Positions 44,626 through 55,499 of a stretch of 64,000 nt of DNA are shown in pieces. The translations under genes and the position numbers were made by a program. Each line of letters starts with the position of its first letter. Position 1 is the stretch's first letter. Under the pieces are notes generated by a model, which searched no databases, had not been told where the DNA came from, and was given only the letters and a program-made list of their open reading frames with translations. This DNA comes from Camellia lanceoleosa (lineage: Eukaryota; Streptophyta; Magnoliopsida; Ericales; Theaceae), in NCBI GenBank assembly GCA_025200525.1, contig CM045762.1:78303217-78367216 (forward strand), written 5' to 3'.

Positions 44626-46358
44626 CGACTGGGTTACAGCTCCGTGTTTTGACTTTTTGAAATCACTTTTTCACTTCTCTTCTCTCTCTTACTTTTCCAA
44701 AAACACCATTGTTGAGCTTCTCACTCTAGAGCTCTACCTTCTCTCTAGGTATTGATCTAGTAGGAGTAATTTTCTCACCTTTGGCCTTTACAAAAAAATT
44801 GTTGATCATCGAGGGCTACCTTTTGATCCGAGAAACTTGTGATTTGGAGCATTTTCGTTTTGTTCATCTTCTTCGTTGGGTGTCACCTTTTGAGGTAGGG
44901 ATAACCTACTCCATCTTATGAGCTTTGTCTTTGAATTTTAGCATTTTGATATGTTGGGGGTTGTTGGAAAATTTTTGAGAAAGTTTGGGCCTTTGTGTAA
45001 TTTTACAAAAGTTGGGGTTTTAATTATATAAACCTATATGCAAGTTAGGCATAGAGAAATGAAATTAATGTTGGGACATTGATGGAAATGGAACCTTAGG
45101 GTTGTTTTGTGAATTATGGTAAGTTGCCCTAATTGGTTTAATTAATTAATGTATGTAATTAATTAAAGAAAATGAGGAATCGAATTGAGAATGTTGAAAT
45201 TGGGAATGTATGGGACTAAAGGGTGTAGTTGAATCATTTATTGCTCACCTAGTTTAAATGTTGATATATTATCCATTTGTACATTTATTTCTGTTTAGAA
45301 ATAATTGCTTTGGACTACCGGTGGAGGGTAGTATTGATTGCTATAGACAATGCACGATGAGTAGGCAAACTAAAACTAATCAATTGGATGTGTCATAGAG
45401 TATGACGGTTGATAGAATACATTAACTTCATGTATTGATAGATTATGCATATGACCAATGTGTTTATGTGCATTATGTGTAGACGGTTGATAGAATACAT
45501 TAACTTTATGTATTGATTGATTGCGTATATGATTCTGTGTTTATATGCATTGCTTGTGTATGGGAGGAGATGGGGGATGTACTCCACGGTTTAGGAGAAG
45601 ATGGGGGATGTACCTCTAAATCAGTTAATGGTTAAGGGAAGATGGGGAATGGACCTAGGGATGCAACTCATATTGTCACGACCCTAACCCGCCCCTAGTA
45701 GGATGGTGCCATGATGGCCAGTAATCCGAGATTACCGAAGGCCAACTTTCAAAATTCACACACAATCAGGATATTATATATGGGGCTAGCATGTGCGGAA
45801 GCAATATATATAAATCTAATTAGTCCATAAGAGCTGTGCATAGATCAAATGAAATGACATACATCTTAATATAGTTTACAACTTGGATACAAATAAAATA
45901 AAGTATATGTTACATCTTGATCAAAAGGCTTCTCAAGCCGAAGTATACAAAAGACATGAATTACAACTAAGAAGCATAATCTTCAAGACGATACAAAACA
46001 TGAATCAAACATCTTGCACATAACATCTTAGGCGTCACCGCCTTCTTGCTTGCCACCTACATATATATAAGGAGAGGATGAGCCTGGATACTCAGTGAAT
46101 GGTACAAGTAATAAAGGGTTAAATAAATGATTCCCGAAATCTTGTCAAAACAATACATATATCATAGCTTGTTCAAAACATGTACTTGGCATAACTTGTG
46201 TTAAAACATGGGATGAAGTAAGTTCATCAATCAAAACTTTCAAAGCATTGTTGGATGTTAAACATCAACATATACTTGGGGTGATGACATTCCGGACAAA
46301 CAATCCACCCGTTCATAGACCGTCGGTGGCCGAGACTTTTCAAACATGGATGTTACAT

Positions 46359-46460
46359 GGGCTTAACGTCCCCTAGCACGAAAGGACGATGCTACTTGGG
46401 CTTAACGTCCCCTAGCACGAAAGGACGATGCTACTTGGGCTTAGAGTCCCCTAGCATGGG
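46359..46460. repeat. 39-bp tandem repeat x ~2.6
   Basis: The unit opens GGGCTTAACGTCCCCTAGCA and repeats at about 46359, 46398 and 46437 (partial, diverged) within the nested solo LTR. Confidence 0.85.
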
Positions 46461-46740
46461 AGGACTTTCCAAGAATGTCATCCAAAACAAAGCTTATACT
46501 TGATGCATAAAACTTATACTTGATATACAAAATAGGGATAATCATTCATGCTTAACAAATACTTTTCAAAACGAAGCAAAGCAAAGCTTATTCAAAACAT
46601 GATAACATAGCTTTATTAAAAATACCACTCACATAGTTCTTGGGACGTCGGGATCAAGGCAAAAGTCCAAGTCCTACAAACACATGGCAAAGCCTATTGA
46701 ATGCACTCTTAAAAACAAGCTTCACATGAATGCAAATGAT

Positions 46741-46935
46741 CTAGGGAAAACATGCTGGTAAACATCTAGGGAAAACATGCTGGAAAACATCTAGGGAAAA
46801 CATGCTGGTAAATATCTAGGGAAAACATGCTGGAAAACATCTAGGGAAAACATGCTGGTAAACATCTAGGGAAAACATGCTGAAAAACATCTAGGGAAAA
46901 CATGCTGAAAAACATCTAGGAAAAACATGCTGGGT
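46741..46935. repeat. 25-bp tandem repeat x 8
   Basis: Eight units of CTAGGGAAAACATGCTGG plus seven bases. The tail alternates TAAACAT and AAAACAT over the first five units, giving a 50-bp higher-order pattern. It lies within the nested solo LTR. Confidence 0.93.
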
Positions 46936-49248
46936 ACCAACCAGGTCCTGGAATGGATGTACAGAGATGATCTAGGCTAAAATGACCTAGCTGGGTGAAC
47001 TCAAGAGGTCTTGGCCGAGGTCCCACACCTCTTGGCCGAGGTGTGGTTACCTAGGCTTCGGGGTGCAGCTACCTGCCGAGGTGTTACAAGGTGCCGGCAA
47101 GGATGTACCATGTCGGCTTAGGTGTGCAGTGGTTAGCCTAGGTGTGCATGCAAGATAGATTAAGGTTCAAGTGATCATGCAAGGTAGGCCAAGGTGAGAT
47201 ACGATGCTTGGCCTAGGTGTGTGATCTAGGCAAGAGTGGTCTCAGTGATCACACCTAGAGAAAAGAAGTCTGAAAATCTGGGTTTCCTCCTTAAAGAACA
47301 TGAAGAACATGAACATGAAGAACATGAATGCCAAAATCATAACTTGTTATTACAAAAATCTGGGATTTTATGCTATGAGTTCGAAAACATGGACCTGGGT
47401 ACCCATACTTGAAGATCATATGAAAACAAACATGAAAACATGGATCTTGGTGCAAACTCTTGGATCAAAACATGACTTTTCTTGAAGAACACATGAATAC
47501 CACTTTCTCTTTCTAAAACCGAACTTTAAATCAATGCATGGCTTACAAATCGTATTCAATCATGCAATGCAATAACATGATCATGAAGAACGACATGAGC
47601 AGATCAAGAATCTAACCTTAGAACACGGATCTAATGGTTCGATCTCTAGGGATCAAGCTTGGAAATCTACTCTCCCACAAGAACTCCTCTTCCTCTCCTA
47701 GAGCTTCTCTCTCCTCTTCAAAACATAGACATACAGCAAATGACGTGTTTCTCTCTCTGCTGGCTGACTTAACACTCTGCTCAGACACGTGGCAACGACT
47801 GGTTGGTTCTCCCCAAAAAGGTGACTGAATGATAAGACAAGGCTATGACAAAGCGTACTCAACAAGCTAGACAGCAAGGCACTCCGGCAAGTATTGATCT
47901 CAGCTAAGGACATAGACTTCGGCAAGTAAGGTCTCAATGACCTCGGCTAGGAAGGATAACACTTGGCCAAGCTGTGCCACACCTCGGCCTAGATGTGCCA
48001 CACCTCGGTCTACGTCATTCCAGTCCCAGAACAAGATCACTAGGTGCAAGGATTAAGGATCTAGGATGCCTAGATGATAACATCTCGGCCAATATGCCTA
48101 GGTGATGGTGCAGGTCAACCAAAATGGTCCCAAGATGGTCCTAGGCTTAAGATGACCTCGGCTTGGAATGACTTAGGCTTGGCATGACCTAGGCTTGAGA
48201 CAGCAAGGAAGGAACAAAGCATGCATACAACACTTAGGCAAAACATGATAGCATCAAGACAAGACAAGAACCTTTACCTAGGCAAAACAAGTCTAAGTCT
48301 ACAAATACAAGCTTAACAAGACAAAATCATGAAAATGCACATGAACATGACTAAGACATGAATGTGGGTTATTACACATATGCTCTCCCATTGGAGTGAT
48401 GATACAGCTCATATGCTTATCTATTGAAGTGTTGATATAGCTCATATGCTTATCTATTGAAGTGTTGATATAGCTCATATGCTTATCTGTGGTAGTAGTG
48501 ATATAGTTCATATGCTTATCTATTGAGATGTTTGTTTAATTTGATATAGCACTAAAATGTATATCATTTATGAAGTATGGAAGTGGTTTATGTGTTATTG
48601 ATACACACCAAAATGTGTATCCACCTTGGATTTCAAAAGTGTTCTAGTGATGAACTATAATCTCATCAAAGGTTTTGGCCAGAGTACTGAGCCTTGTTTT
48701 CAAACTCAATGTTGAATACGAAATGGAAAGTGAATTGTAACATAGACTTGATTGTCATGGAATTGTAATAAGATGTAAATGAATGTATAAGTGTTGACCA
48801 TCTATTAACTGCTAATCTTTTAGTCATTGTTTATAGTTGGTTTAGTGTATTTCTACTGGGCTGTGGCTCACCCTATATGGGACACCATTTTCAGGTACAT
48901 GAAGCATGTCACCTCCAAGGACATCGCTTGGGAGGCTAAAGGCAGGCAGACGTTTGTGGTGTTGGTTATCTTTTGTTGTATTTGTGGTGTTGGTTATCTT
49001 TTGTTGTATTATATGTAATTTCAAGCCAAGGGCTTAACGTGTCTTTGAGTTAGTACTCTCCTCTTGCTAACCAAGTGTTAGCTTGGAAAGCTGTAAGCCA
49101 TAGGGCATTTGATTCTGTTGTTAACATGTAATGCTTCTTGTAAAGGATTACTCTGTGGAATAGAATGATGTTTGTCTCTTATATCAATGCATGTCTAAAA
49201 TGATGGGATTAATGTTAGTTTTTTTTTTTAGGGCGTTACAGTATATAT

Positions 49249-49500
49249 ATGTATGCAAATTATATAATATGTGTGTGTGTGTGTGTATCAAAGCTAATTT
49301 CAATTCGTCAAAAAAAAATTGATTATATAATCTATATATATATATGTATATCTATACATATATATCTGTGTTATGTTAAGTTTAATATATATATATTGCA
49401 TTTGCTGTATGTATATATATATTTTTTCAATTTTATCCATATATATTTTGCATGTATGTATATATATATTTTGAATTTTATTTATATATATTTATATCTA
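49249..49500. repeat. TATATA / GTGTGT microsatellites
   Basis: This is low-complexity dinucleotide sequence in the right arm of the 36948-49818 MULE-like element. Its open frames are repeat translations. Confidence 0.8.
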
Positions 49501-50054
49501 TGTCATTCTGTTTCAATAAGTTTCAATGGTTTGTGAAGATGAAAGATGGTGAAGTGTATGTACAACTTCTGCTAACTGTATGAAAGATAATGAAGTGAAG
49601 TTTATGTCAGCTGGATGAACTGTATGTAAGATGATGAAGATAAAATGGAGAGAGAGAAGAAGATGAATGAGAGTATAATTGTCGATTTATAACTTCTGTT
49701 AACAGAAGTTAGTGTGCGTTTTAGTGTACAAACCACATAGGTGTTATGTGGTGATTTTCGAATGTCAGGGGATAATCCGCACCCGACTCAAACCATAATG
49801 GTTAAGTGAAATTTGCCCTAAAATAAATTCAGAACCTACCCTGATGGGTTCACAGCACAATACCAACCCCGGCTTCAAGATGACCACGATATTAAATTTA
49901 TGATCTACTATAACTAAAATAGGGACGACAAAATCAGACTAGCTAAAAATAATAATAATTGTCAAAGGAGATTAAAAAAAATAAAAGATAAAATAAAAGA
50001 GTAATCAAGTAAATGATAATTGGGTTGAAGAAGGGAGGAAGGAAATAGAGTCAC

Positions 50055-50252
50055 CGAATTGTAATTGGTCAAGGATTTCACAAAATCAGAAGACCAAGTA
50101 GTTGGCTGGTAATTGGCCGATTGTCTCTCGATTTGTCTGTTGTGAATCTTGCTTGACTGAGGAGCAATGAAGGTACAAGCTGCTATGCAGAGCCCTTTGT
50201 GGAAGGCTCTGTTTTGAAGAGCAGTACAAAAGATGGGGAGGAAAGGAAACAT
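50055..50252 (-). CDS. Terpene synthase exon 1 (leader and RQ(X)8W motif)
   Basis: The minus-strand frame from ATG at 50252 encodes about 45 residues rich in hydrophobic and hydroxylated residues (MFPFLPIFCTALQNRAFHKG onward), as expected for a plastid transit peptide. RQSANYQPTTWSSDFVKSL follows, matching the RR(X)8W region of monoterpene synthases with Gln for the second Arg. The frame reaches NYNS in phase 0 at a GTGACT donor (50054-50049), continuing in phase with exon 2 at 4375. An ATG ten bases upstream (50262), in another frame, reads MALH, a common TPS-b start, so a one-base indel near the start is possible. Such enzymes make monoterpenes from geranyl diphosphate in plastids. Confidence 0.8.
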
Positions 50253-50283
50253 GAAGTGCCATTTTCAGTGTTTACTTTGTCAG

Positions 50284-50616
50284 GGGTGGGTGGCAACTTG
50301 GCAAGGGCCTAGGGTTTAAGCCCCTAGGTCCTGAGTTCGAATCCCCTCTGGGCCAATCTCTTGGGCATAGCACAGTTGGTTAGGAGGTTGACCTCAAGGA
50401 TGCCTTATCAGCTACTTGGTGTGGGTTTAATTCTCCCCCGCTGTGCGAGTCCTGACTTACCGAAACTTGCCTTGTGAGGTCGGGACAAGCTTCCAGGTTA
50501 TAGTCTCTGGCTCGGAACGAACAACAGGACACCCTGGTGATCTCCTCGGGGCGCTGCCTTGGACCTGCGGGAGAGTGAGAGGATTTCCCTGTAACCAAAA
50601 AAAAAAAAAAAAAAAA
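50284..50616 (+). mobile_element. tRNA-derived SINE, apparently with two tRNA-like heads
   Basis: Two pol III promoter pairs occur in tandem. Head 1 has an A box TGGCAACTTGG (50291-50301) and a B box GAGTTCGAATCC (50333-50344). Head 2 has an A box TAGCACAGTTGG (50368-50379) and a decayed B box GGGTTTAATTCTCC (50424-50437). An unrelated tail of about 160 bp and a poly-A run (50597-50616) follow. The left edge is about 20 bp from the upstream ATG of the terpene synthase, and the SINE points away from that gene. A short CTCTT occurs before head 2 and after the poly-A, so an alternative is a SINE starting at 50363 next to an older tRNA-like sequence. Confidence 0.65.
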
Positions 50617-51211
50617 CTCTTATGCCAAGCTTCAACTATTTAGAGAGAGAGAGAGAGAGATTGGAAATTGGGGTCTTAGGGCCATCACATCTTCATCATG
50701 GTACTAGCGCAATATATACACGGTTTAAATAAATAATTAATAATTAATTTTAAAATTAAAATTAAATAGTAAAAAATAGAATTAATTAAATTTTAATTAT
50801 TTTTATCACAATTTTGCTAATAATTTTTTTTTCTCCCTATTAATGTTATATTTTAAGTTCTAAATAACAATAACATGAATTGTAATGTAATTAGTAAAAA
50901 TTAAACAAAAATTATAATAAATTATAAAATTGCACTTTTTAATTTTTATTTTTAGGAACAAAAACTACACCTGTAATAAAATATAAATATATTATTATTT
51001 TCTAAGGTTTTATGATTTTAATTTGACATATTAGATGATATCGTAAATTATATGAAACTCAATAATTATTATTATTACTTTTTACTAATTATATTTTTTA
51101 GCATGCCATATAATAGTAATAATAATAATAATAATTTTTTTGTAAAACTCAATCTAGCAAAATTTGTTTAAATCAAAAAATTCAATAACAAAATGAAGAT
51201 GACAAACAATG
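50617..51211. other. AT-rich non-coding stretch
   Basis: It contains a GA microsatellite (50643-50660) and ATAA-rich DNA. Around 50702-50760 it resembles 51985-52040 (TTTAAATAAATAA, then TTAATTTTAAAATTAAA), possibly remnants of a Helitron-like family in reverse orientation. No gene is present. Confidence 0.5.
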
Positions 51212-51792
51212 TGTAACACATTTTGGCAGCTGCTTCTGGTTCTGTGATTCAGAGCTCTTCACCAGGGATTAGCTGCTGGGGTGTGTGTGTGCATCTGCTC
51301 TGCATTGAGATTTGTGTTTTTGTTGCTATTCTGGCAATGTGTTAAAGGAATTTCTGGGTGCCAGAATTGGATAGAGTGCAGTGTTTGTTTGCAGTGTTTC
51401 AGTTTTCAATCCTACTGCAGTGTTCGTGTTGGTGCATAGCTTCAGTTCAATTACCAGGGTGTTTCAAGACTGCAGTTAGTAGCATTGTTATAGGCAGTGA
51501 GAATCTTGGCACATCAGATATAGGCTTCATTGATGGTCAAGTTAAAGCTAGCTTTGGTTGTTTGGTTTGGTTCTTCTTTCTTTCCTTTTTCCGTTGGTCT
51601 CTCACCAACTCAGGGGTGCTAGCAAATGATAGGGTGAACTCAGTCGTGCCAACCTAGTTGGGATCATTTAGCTCATGGTGATGCTTTTTGCACTTCCCAT
51701 ACCTTTATTGATGTAATTTTGTCTTGTACCTTGTACTTGTTTTATTTCATCAATAAAGTCCCTTTTTTTGCCGATCAAAAAAAAAAAAAAAA
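51212..51792 (+). mobile_element. LINE 3' tail, second copy
   Basis: From about 51645 to the oligo-A at 51777-51792 it matches the tail of the LINE at 28859-29142 (GTGCCAACCTAGTTGGGAT, AATAAAGT, CCGATC then A run). A short AACAATG occurs before 51212 and after the A run, a possible TSD. The open frame 51358-51657 shows no domain I recognise and probably belongs to the LINE 3' region. Confidence 0.6.
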
Positions 51793-52338
51793 CAATGAAT
51801 TACTAGTAACCCTTCTGAAATTAGCATTTACCTACCAAGTATAACATTTAGATTTTTTTTACAATCGCTAGTTTTGGCATCCTACATTGGCTCATTTTCT
51901 TATTCTTCTCTTTCACTTACCTTTGCTTAACGGATCTTCATAATATGGGTGTAATTTTTTAAAATTATTTTATAAACCATAATACTCATGCTATGCACGG
52001 GTTTAAATAAATAAGTAAAAATTAATTTTAAAATTAAATAATACATAAAATTTATTTATAAGAAATAAATAAACTATGGTAGAATATATTTTTAAAAAAG
52101 TGCAACAAAATTACCAAAACTATATTTTCAATGAAATATAAATGCATTTTGTCTTATAAGTTTTGCAATTTAGTTTATTTTATGTCAAAGATAGTCCAAT
52201 CATATAATAAATTATATTTGTCAATTTATTAACTACCCATAATTATTTTGTAAAAATTTAAAAATATGTCTACTTAGGCATAAATTTATAGTTTCTCTTA
52301 TGCCATAATTCATCAATATAAAAAATAAAAGTTGGCTT
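51793..52338. other. AT-rich non-coding stretch
   Basis: It includes ATGCTATGCACGGGTTTAAA at about 51990, whose reverse complement resembles the Helitron end seen at 34359. Nothing coding is visible. Confidence 0.5.
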
Positions 52339-53530
52339 GAGGATTTATAATTGTACTAGACACTAAAAGTGACATAATTCAATTGACTCAACATTTATCT
52401 CAACTTGGCCATGGCCTAATCATTAGATAATTGCCTTAGTCTATGCCGAAACATGAATCACTTAACTTATTTATTTATTAAATTGGTGAATAAATGTATG
52501 TTAGTATTTTTTTATAATAAAATAATAAATATGTACATATTCATGCATAGTTATTAAAAAAATTAAAACTTTTATAAAATTTTATATTTATATTTAAAAT
52601 TATTGAAGATTTATAGTTGTGCTAGACACTAAAAATGACATAATCTAATTGAGTCAACATTTATCTCAACTTGGCCATGACCTAATTATTAGAAAATTGT
52701 CTTAGTTTATGCCTAAACATGGACCACTTAACTCATTTATTTATTAAATTAGTTAATAGATATATATTAGTATTTTTTATAATAAAATATATAAGAGTAG
52801 GCTTGAGGATTTATAATTGTGCTAGATACTAAAAGTGACGCTAATTGACTCAACATTTATCTCAACTTAGCCATGACCTAATTATTAGATAATTGTCTTA
52901 GTCTATGCCTAAGCATGAACCACTTAACTCATTTATTTATTAAATTGGCGAATAAACATATGTTAGTGTTTTTTATAATAAAATAATAAATATGTACATG
53001 TTTATGCATATTTATTAAAAAAATTAAAATTTTGATAAAATTTCATAATTATATTTAAAATTATTGAGAATTTATAATTGTGCTAAACACTAAAAATGAC
53101 ATAATCTAATTGACTCAACATTTATCTCAATTTGGCCATAACCTAATTATTAGATAATTGTATTAGTCTATGCCTAAGTATGAACCACTTAATTCATTCA
53201 TTTATTAAATTGGTGAATAAATATATGTTAGTATTTTTTATAATAAAATATATAAGAGTTGGCTTGATGATTTATAGTTGTGGTAGACACTAAAAATAAC
53301 ATAATCTAATTGAATAAACATTTGTCTCGACTTGGTCATGACCTAATCATTAGATAATTGTCTTAGTCTATGCCTAAATATGAACCACTTAACTCATTTA
53401 TTTATTAAATTGGTGAATAAATATATATCAATATTTTTTATAATAAAATAATAAATATGTACATATTAATGCATAGTTATTAAAAAATTAAAACTTTGAT
53501 AGAATTTTATATTTATATTTAAAATTATTA
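52339..53530. repeat. Tandem array with alternating long and short units
   Basis: Five units start with a GAGGATTTATAATTGTGCTA-type box at 52339, 52606, 52806, 53066 and 53268. The spacing alternates about 267, 200, 260 and 202 bp, so the repeating unit is a long+short dimer of about 465 bp. Shared internal boxes are CTCAACATTTATCTCAACTT, TAGATAATTGTCTTAGTCTA and CACTTAACTCATTTATTTAT. The long unit adds about 65 bp with AATAAATATGTACAT. Confidence 0.88.
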
Positions 53531-53559
53531 CATGAATAGTAAAGTGTATTTATGTGTGA

Positions 53560-54440
53560 AAATATTATCCAAGGTCAACCTAAAATATAAGTATTGTTCT
53601 AATGGTACTTTGGACTTGATTTAAAATTTTGATCGATCAATTAATAGAAATAGTTGATAATAATCAATTTAAATTTTATGTTTAAATTATATTATAATTT
53701 CTCAGGTTTTGAATATTATGAACTAATTTGTGAGATAGTACTTGCATTAAACATTAGAAGTAGTTTAGATGTTAAATTAAGATTAATTTTCATGTCAACA
53801 ATTAAATTCTTGGAGAATTATCTTCATTCATATCTAATTCATGATCACTTAACCCACTTATTTTTTTGTTTTTAAAATCGGTAAATATATTATGATTATT
53901 TTTTGTAACCAAAATAAGAAAATGTATATATATTTTTGGCATATTTGTTTATTTTTTGTAAAAAAAATTTATATATTTATATTAAAAATTCTTATACAAA
54001 TAATTAAGTATATTTATGTATGAAAATAATTATATAATCCTGAGTTGACCTAAAATATAGAATTTGTTCTAGTCCTACCTTGGGCTCGATTTAAAAATTG
54101 ATCAGTTAATTAGTGAAAGCAGTTCATAATAATCAATTTAAGTTTATGTTTAATAATTTTTTAAGTTATGATGGGTATGCGGTAATAGTGGATCAAATAC
54201 TAAAAGTATTGTAGAAACTAGATTTGGTTGATATTTATACTATATATCAATCCAATTTTTAGATAATCGTTTTAGTTTATACCCAACCATTACATTGCCC
54301 ACTTATTTATTTTTTAAAATGGTAAAAATATTGTAAAAATTTTTACAACCAAAATAAAAAATATGAATATATATATTTGGCATATTTAGTAATATTCTAA
54401 AACTTCAATTAAGAAATTATATAATTATTTTTAAAATACG
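53560..54440. repeat. Diverged ~470-bp tandem pair
   Basis: 53578-53940 and 54049-54400 share ACCTAAAATATA, TTGTTCTA, CATAATAATCAATTTAA-type, CACTTATTTATTTTT and TTTGGCATATTT boxes in the same order. They also resemble the 465-bp dimer of the preceding array in general layout, so they may be an older layer of the same satellite. Confidence 0.6.
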
Positions 54441-55499
54441 TCTAATATTAAATTATATTTACATCTGAAAGAATTATTCAAAATCAAATTAAGCTATATT
54501 TTTAATATAGAACTTCATCAAAGAAGTGAAATCTCAAAACAAATCATAATTTTCAATTTAAATTTTATAAATTTTTTGTTTAATACAAATTTTCACGTAA
54601 AATGTTTTAATATTATAAAAATAATTAATTATTTGTGAAATGAAGTTACTATTATAAAAAAATACTTAAAAAATTGTCTTTTAGTATTGTGAAAATTCAT
54701 TAACTAAAAATTAAATTGATGAGATACAGATTTTTTTTTAAAAAAAAGAAAAACAAAATCAATGAATGTGACTAACATGAAGGTTGCTTCTAATCACACA
54801 TACTTAATTTCTTTTCACACCCATCACATGTATTAAAAAATTTATAATTTAGGCATAAATATTAGTACATATGAGTGTACAAAACAATCAAAAAAGAAAA
54901 AAAAAAAAAGTGTACAAAAGAAATTAAATATGTGTAATTAAATAAAAATATTTTGAAGGTTTTTAATTTTTATCATGAATTTTAAAGATTTGAGAGTAGT
55001 TATATATGGTATGAATAATATAGTAATCTAGTAAAAAGCATGTTTTAATTTTTTTTAAATGAAATAAAAATCAGTGGGAGAGAATTAGGTTAGAAAAATA
55101 TGGAATATATATATATATATATATTTTTAGTTTTCCTTTTGAAAATTATAATGGATTAATATTTTGAAAACTATTACTTTAATGGATTAGTTAATACTAC
55201 TTTTTAAATTTATTTTTTAATTCAATAAATCTACAAATTTATTATGAGGTTTTGGAGTTTTTACAATACTTCTCACAAAAATCCCATTTTACTTATATAA
55301 TATATAAATTAGAGTTTATCATATTTTTTTGAGTTGTATATGTATATTCTTATCTTTTTTATTTCAATTTTTTTTTTCATAAAAAATGATTTTTTATTAG
55401 AATTTTGAAAAAATGGAAAGGAAGATTTCTAAGACTACCAAATAGACGAGATAATCTCAAATTTAAGAGTTTAGAAACATTAGAAACTACACTACATCT
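54441..55499. other. AT-rich non-coding stretch
   Basis: No gene or recognisable element is visible. A TA microsatellite lies at about 55108-55124. Confidence 0.6.

Larger units (their letters stand above)
45674..48376 (-). mobile_element. Nested solo LTR, 2703 bp, TSD CATAT
   Basis: The segment starts TGTCACGACCC and ends GGGTTATTACA, flanked by CATAT at 45669-45673 and 48377-48381. There is no internal domain, and termini and length fit a chromovirus-type solo LTR. The start TGTCACGACCC, reverse complement GGGTCGTGACA, resembles the U5 ends of the other elements, so it probably reads on the minus strand. It contains two tandem repeats (46359-46460 and 46741-46935). Confidence 0.8.
37549..49240 (+). 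mobile_element. Gag-only chromovirus derivative (TR-GAG-like), complete
   Basis: Two LTRs start TATAGCGATCC and end GGGCGTTACA, with the 5-bp TSD GTATA at 37544-37548 and 49241-49245. The primer-binding site is the same initiator tRNA-Met type as in the Tekay element, and a polypurine tract precedes the 3' LTR. Only a shortened gag is present; 41200-44145 shows no protease, RT, RNase H or integrase. Reverse transcription and integration must therefore have been supplied in trans, plausibly by a chromovirus like 12933-22741, whose LTR ends and primer site it shares. The 3' LTR carries a nested solo LTR. Confidence 0.88.
44158..49240 (+). mobile_element. 3' LTR of the gag-only element, interrupted
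   Basis: It has the same termini as the 5' LTR. After subtracting the nested solo LTR (45674-48376) and one 5-bp TSD it is about 2375 bp, roughly 70 bp longer than the 5' LTR. Part of this is extra array units and part a 27-bp duplication near 48955-49010 (GTGTTGGTTATCTTTTGTTG occurs twice). Confidence 0.92.
36948..49818. mobile_element. MULE-like element with perfect 9-bp TSD, split by a retroelement
   Basis: The left end GGGCAAATTTCACTTTAC and the right end (reverse complement GGGCAAATTTCACTTAAC) start inverted repeats of more than 100 bp. These share a TATGGTTTGAG box, a GTGCGGATTA box, a CTGACATTCG box and an ACTAAAACGCA box. The flanking TAAAATAAA at 36939-36947 and 49819-49827 is a perfect 9-bp TSD, as for Mutator-like transposons. 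Without the nested retroelement (37549-49240) the original is about 1.17 kb and has no transposase. Its right arm (49246-49818) is rich in TATATA and GTGTGT tracts. Confidence 0.85.
4376..50054 (-). other. Inferred ~45.7-kb first intron of the terpene synthase
   Basis: The interval lies between TPS exon 1 (donor GTGACT just below 50055) and TPS exon 2 (acceptor AG at 4377-4376). Exon 1 ends in phase 0 and exon 2 begins in phase 0 with GAT GAA. Joined, the protein order is that expected for plant terpene synthases, where an intron falls shortly after the RR(X)8W region. Nearly all of the length is accounted for by nested transposable elements. The alternative is that the two exons are remnants of different gene copies in a TPS cluster. 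Same strand, correct order, matching phase and absence of any duplicate exon argue against that. Confidence 0.7.

Noticed and set aside
50291..50344. Functional tRNA gene
   Set aside because: A and B boxes are present, but no acceptor stem or cloverleaf can be closed around them, and a SINE tail with poly-A follows.
51358..51657. 99-codon open frame, possible small protein
   Set aside because: It lies in the LINE tail, has no recognisable domain and no support beyond being open.
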